Origin: an uncultured Rubrobacteraceae bacterium
GTDB lineage: Bacteria; Actinomycetota; Rubrobacteria; Rubrobacterales; Rubrobacteraceae
Assembly (NCBI GenBank): GCA_902805985.1
Contig: CADCUW010000117.1
Coordinates: 1-18,973, forward strand
Length of the DNA: 18,973 nt
Reading direction: 5' to 3'
Both the position numbers and the translations under genes were made by a program. The notes below the pieces were generated by a model. That model was not told the DNA's origin and ran no database searches. It saw nothing but the letters and a program-made list of their open reading frames with translations. This document shows positions 13,838-18,973 of this stretch, piece by piece; the stretch's first letter is position 1, and each line of letters starts with the position of its first letter.

Positions 13838-14647
13838 TCATGGTTTGCGCGCGCCCACCCCGCCTTCCATCCGGTAGACGTAACCGTTATCGAAGGTTAG
13901 ATCTTCACCTTCCAGCGTCTCCGCGGCCCTGAGCACGAGCTTCGGCAGCACTTCGACCGAGAGCGCGAGCATCCGGTCGAGCTCCTCCCTGCGGGATTCG
14001 GAGACGCCGCTCGCGTAGTTGACCGGGAAGCCCACCAGCGCGTAGGGAAGCTCCAGCTCCCCGGCCAGGACCGCCTCAGGGCCGCACGTCTGGCTCACGG
14101 CCGTCACCCCCGAAGAGCCCAGCCAGCGGACCTCAGCCCGGCTCTCGAACCGCGGGCCGTTCGTGTGCCCGTAGACGCCCCCGACGGTGGCCTCCAGCCC
14201 GAGATCTCCGGCCGCGTGCTCCAGCCTGCGCCTGAGCCGCAAGGCGAAAGGCTCATCCCATATGAGGTGCCCGCGGGCCGGATCCCCTGGCTCGATAAAG
14301 ACGGTGCACGCGGCGCCGCTGGGCAGGAGGTTGGTCGGGAAGAAGAGATCGTCGAACAGAATGGGTATCCCCAGAGGCAGGCCGGGGTCAACCGCCCCAA
14401 CGACCGTCGTAGCGAGGACCGCCCGCGCCCCGAGTTCCTTGAGGGCCGTGAGGTTCGCCTGGTGGGGGACCGTGTGGGGCAGGTGCCGGTGGTCTCTCTG
14501 GTGGCGAGAGATGCTCCCGACGGTCCACGGTCCGGCGGAGAAGATCGAAACCTCGACCGTGCCGAAGCGGTTCTCAACGATCCGCGACTCCCCACCCCCG
14601 GGGAGCTCGTAGATGCCCGACCCGGTGATGATGCCAACGTCTATCAT
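13838..14647 (-). CDS. MTAP/PNP-family nucleoside phosphorylase
   Basis: A cytoplasmic phosphorylase that splits a purine nucleoside (methylthioadenosine, methylthioinosine or similar) into base and pentose-1-phosphate. ATG 14647 follows AGGAGGGG closely and gives 269 residues, normal for the family. Landmarks are GIITGSGIYELP (1-16), RHQRDHRHLPHTVPHQANLTAL (phosphate/ribose region; families usually have RHG), GVYGHTNGPRFESRAEVRWL (158-176) and the end of the base pocket GFPVNYASG. Position 210 is Asn, where adenine-specific MTAPs have Asp, which points towards 6-oxopurine nucleosides. An mtnA remnant lies directly upstream, so the ancestral setting was methionine salvage. Confidence 0.85.
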   Translation of the reverse strand: MIDVGIITGSGIYELPGGGESRIVENRFGTVEVSIFSAGPWTVGSISRHQRDHRHLPHTVPHQANLTALKELGARAVLATTVVGAVDPGLPLGIPILFDDLFFPTNLLPSGAACTVFIEPGDPARGHLIWDEPFALRLRRRLEHAAGDLGLEATVGGVYGHTNGPRFESRAEVRWLGSSGVTAVSQTCGPEAVLAGELELPYALVGFPVNYASGVSESRREELDRMLALSVEVLPKLVLRAAETLEGEDLTFDNGYVYRMEGGVGARKP

Positions 14648-14654
14648 GCCCCTC

Positions 14655-14810
14655 CTAGATTCGCCTCCGGCCGCGCCTCCGGCGCGTCCCCCGGTCCCCC
14701 ATAACCCCGGGCGCCCGCAGAGACGAGATGGCTTCGGCGAACTCCTCCAAGGTACCCACCACAGAGAGGATGACATCCTCCGGCAGGCGCGTCTGGTCGA
14801 TGGCCCGCAC
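14655..14810 (-). pseudogene. mtnA: Truncated mtnA remnant (methylthioribose-1-phosphate isomerase N-terminus)
   Basis: From GTG 14810, behind a strong GAGGAGGG, the frame reads MRAIDQTRLPEDV, then TLEEFAEAISSLR, the characteristic N-terminus of MtnA. After about 32 residues the similarity ends and an Arg-rich run leads to TAG (14657-14655), for a total of 51 codons. Full MtnA has well over 300 residues, so nearly the whole isomerase is missing, probably by internal deletion. The intact start signals mean a short peptide may still be translated, and its ribosomes would arrive just before the phosphorylase ATG. Confidence 0.72.
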
Positions 14811-14844
14811 CCCGTTCCCTCCTCGTGGGTAGACTTTCGGGCGG

Positions 14845-14873
14845 AATTTAGCACCGGCGCGACCGCCTGGCCA
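14845..14873 (-). promoter_or_regulatory. Candidate promoter for the mtnA remnant/phosphorylase
   Basis: On the minus strand TAAATT (14850-14845) is a good TANNNT -10. TGGCCA (14873-14868), 17 bases upstream, matches four of six -35 consensus positions. The predicted transcript starts about 30 bases before GTG 14810 and includes its ribosome binding site. Confidence 0.4.
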
Positions 14874-14943
14874 GCGGGAGGATCGGCAGGGAGGCCAGCC
14901 GACGACCGATCCCGCTTAATCATTACGTAAGGTTTCGTTATCG

Positions 14944-14969
14944 ATCTCATAAGTCGTATGTGATAACTT
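14944..14969 (+). promoter_or_regulatory. Dyad operator and leaderless -10 of the LysR-phn operon
   Basis: ATCTCATA (14944-14951) and TATGTGAT (14957-14964) are inverted repeats matching at seven of eight positions around AGTCG. The dyad abuts TAACTT (14964-14969), a TANNNT box ending 6 bases before ATG 14976, so the mRNA is probably leaderless. A protein bound to the dyad would cover the -10/spacer region; the LysR product itself is the obvious candidate. A second palindrome, TTACGTAA, lies at 14923-14930 in the same AT-rich patch. Confidence 0.5.
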
Positions 14970-14975
14970 GCGCCG

Positions 14976-15851
14976 ATGAGCCCGAGCTTTCAGGCATTGC
15001 GCGTCTTCCTCAGCATACTGGAGTACGGGTCGCTCTCGGCGGCGGCCAGGGAGCTTGGCCTGACGCAGCCGGCGGTCTCCAACCACCTGCACGCCCTGGA
15101 GGAACGTTTCGGCGTCGTCCTGCTCACCCGGGGCCGGCCCCTGCGGGTGACGCCCGCGGGGGCGTGCCTCGCCGGGCACGCGCGGGGCATCCTGGGGGGT
15201 ATCTCCTCCCTGGAGGCCGAGATGGCGAGCCACACCGCCCCGCACGGTCCGCTCGTCGTCGGTGCGTCCTCGACCCCCGGGGAGCTCCTGATGCCGGGGC
15301 TCGTGACGGAGTTCTCGGGGCGCCACCCGGGCGTCGCGGTCGAGCTGCGGGTCTACGACACCGGCGAGGCCATCGCGGCCCTGCTGGGGCGGGAGATCGA
15401 GGCGGCCGTCGTGGGCCACGCGGCCGACGACCCGAGGCTGGTCGGCACCGTCATCGGCCACGACGCGCTGGTGCCGGTGGTCGCCGCCTCCAACCGGCTC
15501 GCCGGGGCTGAGGTCTCCCTCGTGGACCTCGCGGAGCGACCGTTCGTATTGCGGGAGCAGGGTTCCGGGACGCGCCAGACCGCGGAGGAGGGGCTGGCGG
15601 CGGCCGGCGTGAGGGTCAGGGTGGCGATGGAGCTGGGATCCAACGCCGCCGTCGCGGGCGCGGTCGCCGCGGGCGCCGGCATCGGCGTCGTACCGCTTCG
15701 CACGGCCGGAGCCATAAAGGAAATCAGACGGATCGAGGTTCGCGGGCTCGCGCTCTCGCGACCCTTCGTCCTGCTGACAGAGAGAGGCCGCAGGCTCTCG
15801 CCGGCGGCAGAGGCCTTTGTCGAGACCTGCGCCAGAAAGGAACACGCGTGA
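14976..15851 (+). CDS. LysR-family transcriptional regulator
   Basis: A DNA-binding regulator of 291 residues, the usual LysR length. The winged helix-turn-helix covers about residues 5-65 (FLSILEYGSLSAAARELGLTQPAVSNHL). The C-terminal part is a periplasmic-binding-protein-like effector domain, with GPLVVGASSTPGELLMPGL at its start and AGAGIGVVPLRTAG near its end, as in the CysB/CysL-like branch. It is the first gene of the transporter operon: its stop overlaps the phnD start by 4 bases (GTGA). Phosphite (ptx) operons also contain a LysR gene, PtxE, with the same three transporter parts, so an oxyanion or reduced-phosphorus signal is a plausible effector. Confidence 0.9.
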   Translation: MSPSFQALRVFLSILEYGSLSAAARELGLTQPAVSNHLHALEERFGVVLLTRGRPLRVTPAGACLAGHARGILGGISSLEAEMASHTAPHGPLVVGASSTPGELLMPGLVTEFSGRHPGVAVELRVYDTGEAIAALLGREIEAAVVGHAADDPRLVGTVIGHDALVPVVAASNRLAGAEVSLVDLAERPFVLREQGSGTRQTAEEGLAAAGVRVRVAMELGSNAAVAGAVAAGAGIGVVPLRTAGAIKEIRRIEVRGLALSRPFVLLTERGRRLSPAAEAFVETCARKEHA

Positions 15852-16735
15852 TCCACCGTTTATCCACGCTCGTTTTGGTCCTCATCGCGACGATAGCGCT
15901 CGCCGGTTGCGGCGGGGCGGGAGGAGGCGGCGGTTCAGCCTCCGGCGACGAGCCGTTGCGGGTCGGCCTGATCCCAAACGAGAACCCCGAGGAGGTCGAG
16001 GCCCAGTACCAACCCCTGGAGGACTACCTGAAAAAGGAACTCGGGCGCGAGGTCGAGCTCTCCGTGCCGACGACCTACAACGCCGTGGTCGAGGCGATGG
16101 TCTCTGGGGAGCTGGACCTCGCGTACTTCGGCGGCCTTACCTACGTCCAGGCCCGCCAGCGCGCTGACGTCCACCCCCTCTTTACCGAGGTCAACCCGAG
16201 GACCGGCACGACCAAGTACCGCTCCGTCATCATCGTCCCGGCCGACAGCGACGTGCGGAACGTCGAGGACCTCGAGGGCGGGGACTTCGCCTTCGGAAGC
16301 GTCTCCTCGACCTCCGGCTCGCTCTACCCGGCCATCATGTTGAACCAGGCGGGACTCGACTACCGTACAGACCTTGGAGAGGTCGTGTACACCGGCGGCC
16401 ACGACACGACGGCGCAGGCGGTGGCCAACGGGCGCGTCGCGGCCGGGGGCCTCGAGGACCGCATCCTGTACGACCTGCAGGAGGAGGGCATCATCGAGAA
16501 GGACAGCGTCAGGGTGATAGAGGAGTCAGACCCCATCGAGGGCTACCCCTGGGTAGTGCGCGACGACCTCTCAGACAGGGACGAGCGGGCGCTAACCGAG
16601 GCGTACCTGAACATAGAGGACGCCAAGCTTCTGGACCTGCTGCGCGCCGAGGACTACGAGAAGGTCCAGGCGGGCGACTACGACTACGTGGAGGAACAGG
16701 CCCGCAAGCTCGACCTCATCGCCGAAGAGCAGTAG
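15848..16735 (+). CDS. phnD: PhnD-family phosphonate/phosphite-type substrate-binding lipoprotein
   Basis: The solute-binding subunit of an ABC importer, anchored outside the membrane. GTG 15848 overlaps the LysR stop. Residues 1-21 are a lipoprotein signal (LVLVLIATIALAGC, Cys21), followed by a Gly/Ser linker. The mature domain begins PLRVGLIPNENPEE and contains ELDLAYFGGLTYVQAR, the anion-binding SVSSTSGSLYP (Ser154-Thr155-Ser156, equivalent to the STS loop of PhnD/PtxB) and GGHDTTAQAVANGRV. The length (295 residues) is normal. The ligand may be phosphonate, phosphite, phosphate or a related anion; sequence alone does not decide. Confidence 0.9.
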   Translation: MIHRLSTLVLVLIATIALAGCGGAGGGGGSASGDEPLRVGLIPNENPEEVEAQYQPLEDYLKKELGREVELSVPTTYNAVVEAMVSGELDLAYFGGLTYVQARQRADVHPLFTEVNPRTGTTKYRSVIIVPADSDVRNVEDLEGGDFAFGSVSSTSGSLYPAIMLNQAGLDYRTDLGEVVYTGGHDTTAQAVANGRVAAGGLEDRILYDLQEEGIIEKDSVRVIEESDPIEGYPWVVRDDLSDRDERALTEAYLNIEDAKLLDLLRAEDYEKVQAGDYDYVEEQARKLDLIAEEQ

Positions 16736-16739
16736 CGGC

Positions 16740-17588
16740 GTGCAGGGTATCTCTCTGGAGAACGTCTCCGTGGGCTTCGGCGGGGTGAAGGCCCTGCGCG
16801 ATGCCACGCTCGGCGTGGAGGCGGGCGAGCAGCTCGCCGTGATCGGGGCCTCCGGCGCCGGCAAGTCCACGCTCTTTCGCGCGCTGAACCGCAGCGTGGC
16901 GCTTGGGAGTGGCCGGGTCGCCGTCGGCGGGCACGACCTCTACGCCCTCCCGAGGCGCCGGCTTAACGAGCTCAGGCGGCGCATCGGGACCATCTACCAG
17001 GCGTACAACCTCGTCCCCCAGCTCCCGGCGGGCGTCAACGTCTCTCTGGGCGAGGTCGGCAGGATGGGGGGGCTCGGGACGCTGAGGACCTTTCTGGCAG
17101 GGCCCGGGGCCGGGCTCTCGAAGAAGGTGGGGGCCGCACTCGAGGAGGTCGGGCTCGGGGGCAAGGCCCATGTCAGGACGGCCGACCTCTCCGGTGGGCA
17201 GCAGCAGCGGGTCGCCGTCGCGCGGTTGCTCGTGCAGAGGCCCGACTTTATCCTGGCCGACGAGCCCTTCGCCGCCGTGGACCCGGTCACGACCGAGCGC
17301 GTCCTGGAGACGCTTGTGCACCTGAACCAGGAGGGGGCGACCCTGCTGGTCAATCTGCACGACGTGGAGATCGCACGCCGCTTTCCCCGCGTCGTAGCAC
17401 TTCGCGAGGGACGCGTCGCCTTCGACGGCCCGCCGGAACGGTTGACCGAAGATGCGCTCGCGGAGATCTACGCGGACGACGGGAGCGCTGCGGCGGAAGA
17501 GGAAGACCCCGCTCCCCTGTACGCCCGCCGCGACCTCGAGAGATCCATGCGCCTGACGGAGGGACGAGATGGCGTCTCCTCGCACTGA
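16740..17588 (+). CDS. phnC: PhnC-family ABC transporter ATPase
   Basis: The cytoplasmic ATPase of the importer, 282 residues from GTG 16740, four bases after the phnD stop. All motifs are present: Walker A GASGAGKST (36-44), Q-loop Gln87 in IYQAYNLV, signature LSGGQQQR (150-157), Walker B FILADEP (170-176) and switch His207 in VNLHDVE. The ending NLV after the Q-loop and the D-loop AAVDP fit the PhnC family. A C-terminal extension of about 35 residues is rich in Glu, Ala and Arg. The last 20 bases overlap phnE. Confidence 0.92.
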   Translation: MQGISLENVSVGFGGVKALRDATLGVEAGEQLAVIGASGAGKSTLFRALNRSVALGSGRVAVGGHDLYALPRRRLNELRRRIGTIYQAYNLVPQLPAGVNVSLGEVGRMGGLGTLRTFLAGPGAGLSKKVGAALEEVGLGGKAHVRTADLSGGQQQRVAVARLLVQRPDFILADEPFAAVDPVTTERVLETLVHLNQEGATLLVNLHDVEIARRFPRVVALREGRVAFDGPPERLTEDALAEIYADDGSAAAEEEDPAPLYARRDLERSMRLTEGRDGVSSH

Positions 17589-18411
17589 ACGACCCGGGAT
17601 CGGGGGCGCGGTACCGCGCTTCTCCTGGAAGGGCAGCCTGGCCGTCCTCGTCATCCTCGGCCTGACCGGCTACAGCGTGACGGGTACCAACTTCGACATC
17701 GTCGAGCTGATCAGGGGCACGGGCGCTGCGGAGCGGTTCGTCTCGGAGATGTTCCCGCCGGACCTCTCGGCCGCCACGCTTCGAGCCACGGGGACCGGCA
17801 TCCTTGAGACCTTCCAGATGTCGTTCCTCGGCGCGCTCCTCGGCGCGGTCGTGGCCTTCCCCCTCTCAGCCCTCGGCACGCAGCAGATCTCGACCGTCGG
17901 CGCCTCCCGCGGCGAGCGCCTCCGGCGCGCCGTCCCGTACCACCTCTCGCGCACCCTCCTCAACATCTTCCGCTCCGTCCCTGACATCCTGTGGGCGCTG
18001 GTCTTCGTCGTCGCCCTGGGCCTCGGCCCGTTCCCCGGCACCCTCGCCCTCGCCGTGCACTCGGCGGGTGTGCTCGGCAAGCTCTACAGCGAGACCCTGG
18101 AGGCGGTGCCGGGACGCCCCGTGGAGGCGCTCGCGGCCACCGGGGCGAACGGCTTCCAGACCTTCCTCTTCGGGCGGCTGCCGCAGGCGATGAGCGGCTT
18201 CACCTCGCTCACGCTCTACCAATGGGAGTGCAACATCCGCTCGGCGACGATCTTGGGGTTCGTCGGGGCCGGGGGGATAGGGCAGCAGATCCTGATCTCC
18301 ATGAACCTCTTCGACTACCCGAAGGTGGCAACGCTCGTCGGCGCCACGATAATCGTGGTGCTCATCGTCGACCGCTTCTCGGCCGCGATCCGTCAAAGGC
18401 TTGCGTACTAA
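17569..18411 (+). CDS. phnE: PhnE-family ABC transporter permease
   Basis: The inner-membrane permease of the importer, 280 residues from ATG 17569 with Shine-Dalgarno GGAGGG; it overlaps the end of phnC by 20 bases. The first helix is at about 22-38, and the core permease helices start near residue 80 (ETFQMSFLGALLGAVVAF). The ATPase-docking EAA-type loop is EALAATGANGFQTFLFGRLP. PhnE hallmarks are RTLLNIFRSVPDILWALVF and ATILGFVGAGGIGQQ. It forms the transporter with the two preceding genes, presumably as a homodimer, since only one permease gene is present. Confidence 0.92.
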   Translation: MASPRTERPGIGGAVPRFSWKGSLAVLVILGLTGYSVTGTNFDIVELIRGTGAAERFVSEMFPPDLSAATLRATGTGILETFQMSFLGALLGAVVAFPLSALGTQQISTVGASRGERLRRAVPYHLSRTLLNIFRSVPDILWALVFVVALGLGPFPGTLALAVHSAGVLGKLYSETLEAVPGRPVEALAATGANGFQTFLFGRLPQAMSGFTSLTLYQWECNIRSATILGFVGAGGIGQQILISMNLFDYPKVATLVGATIIVVLIVDRFSAAIRQRLAY

Positions 18412-18441
18412 CCCCGGATCACGGGCCCCGCGTCCGCCGTC

Positions 18442-18456
18442 CCCATCCCGGATGGG
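18442..18456. other. Short hairpin after phnE
   Basis: CCCATC (18442-18447) and GATGGG (18451-18456) form a 6-bp stem with a 3-base loop in the gap between phnE and the next gene. There is no T-run. It may be a weak terminator, attenuator or mRNA stabiliser. Confidence 0.3.
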
Positions 18457-18465
18457 ACCGCGAGC

Positions 18466-18973
18466 GTGACGCAGACGAACGCCGGCGACCGGGTCGGACC
18501 CGCCACCGGGCCGGGGCAGCGGGACTCTGGCAGTCAGGGCTTCCGGTGTGCCGCGGCCCCAACGGCGGGAGGCCGGGAGGTAGAGCGCCCCGGGGAGCTA
18601 CGGTTCGTGAGCTATCTCTCTCCGGGCATTCCGCGGGCGTTCTTCGAGGCGGTCGTCGATCACGTGCGGCAGGAGCTGGGACAGCGGGCTTCCCTCTCGG
18701 TGGAGTCGCGGGTCTCGGGACCGATGAGGGGGACCGAAGACCCGTTCTCCAGGGGCGAGGCCGACGTCGGGTTCATGTGCGCCCCGGGTCTCATCTGGTT
18801 GCGCGGGTTGGAGGACCCGCCGGTGGAGCTTCTCCCCGCGGCGCCGGTGTTCCGAAACGCCCGGGCTCCGGGCCTGCCGGTCTACTTCTCCGAAGTGGTC
18901 GTGCGGCCCGACAGTCCTGCCGAGACCTTTCTCGACCTTCGGGGCCGTTCGTGGGCCTACAACGACCCGTGCT
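18466..18973 (+). CDS. Second PhnD-like binding protein, no signal peptide, cut by window edge
   Basis: The frame from GTG 18466 is open to the right edge. From about residue 44 it reads ELRFVSYLSPGIPRAFFEAV, then DPFSRGEADVGFMCAPGLIWL, PVYFSEVVVRPDSP and LRGRSWAYNDP. This is the N-terminal lobe of a phosphate/phosphonate-type (PF12974) periplasmic-binding fold. The first 43 residues are Gly/Pro/Arg-rich and show no hydrophobic signal core, so the protein looks cytoplasmic or non-classically located. GTG 18607 is an alternative start but would cut off the conserved ELRF strand. It differs strongly from the upstream PhnD, so it is not a recent duplicate. It may be a sensor or accessory protein of the transporter; the C-terminal half is not in view. 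Confidence 0.75.
   Translation, partial: MTQTNAGDRVGPATGPGQRDSGSQGFRCAAAPTAGGREVERPGELRFVSYLSPGIPRAFFEAVVDHVRQELGQRASLSVESRVSGPMRGTEDPFSRGEADVGFMCAPGLIWLRGLEDPPVELLPAAPVFRNARAPGLPVYFSEVVVRPDSPAETFLDLRGRSWAYNDPC

Noticed and set aside
14648..14950. N-terminal extension of the phosphorylase frame
   Set aside because: The phosphorylase fold starts at ATG 14647 with a strong Shine-Dalgarno. The upstream text belongs to the mtnA remnant in another frame.

Overview
The base composition (strongly G/C at third codon positions), the many GTG/TTG starts, the 4-base GTGA gene overlaps and start codons placed 6 bases behind a TANNNT box all suggest a high-GC actinobacterium. The gene mix would suit a Rubrobacter-type lineage, but no marker gene here proves it.

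Layout. (1) 1-1495, minus: most of an MMPL/RND exporter, running off the left edge. Behind it (about 1597-1870, minus) lies the wreck of a subtilisin-like protease. (2) 2090-3855, plus: a flippase-like membrane protein (UPF0104/LPG-synthase type) and a HAD-IIA phosphatase that seems to have its own leaderless promoter. (3) 14810 down to 3916, minus: a long same-strand series. In transcription order it holds a truncated mtnA remnant, an MTAP/PNP-family phosphorylase, a broken SAM methyltransferase, a radical SAM/SPASM enzyme, a GT2 glycosyltransferase, a DUF2064 (TIGR04282-type) transferase, a DoxX-like membrane protein, a 49-residue membrane protein, an NAD-dependent sugar epimerase, a 69-residue membrane protein, a YncE-like beta-propeller lipoprotein, a DUF3179 lipoprotein, a thioredoxin-like lipoprotein and CcdA. 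(4) 14976 to the right edge, plus: a LysR regulator leading a phosphonate/phosphite-type ABC transporter (PhnD, PhnC, PhnE), then a second PhnD-like protein cut by the window edge.

The most notable observation is the thioredoxin-like gene at 4677-5240. One reading frame runs from a good ribosome binding site and lipoprotein signal to a stop that overlaps ccdA. It is interrupted only by a TGA exactly where the first cysteine of the W-C-x-x-C active site belongs (W-TGA-P-K-C). A strong hairpin starts 19 bases after that TGA. This is what a selenocysteine codon with a bacterial SECIS looks like. The gene sits between ccdA and a DUF3179 protein that carries its own C-P-L-C motif, so an extracytoplasmic selenoprotein thiol relay is a reasonable hypothesis.

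A second theme is decay: the subtilase, the methyltransferase (a homopolymer frameshift plus a TAA) and mtnA (about 32 recognisable residues) are all remnants. A third is the tightly coupled radical SAM-GT2-DUF2064 trio, which resembles a small biosynthetic or glycoconjugate pathway of unknown product. No tRNA, rRNA gene, CRISPR array or insertion sequence was seen.
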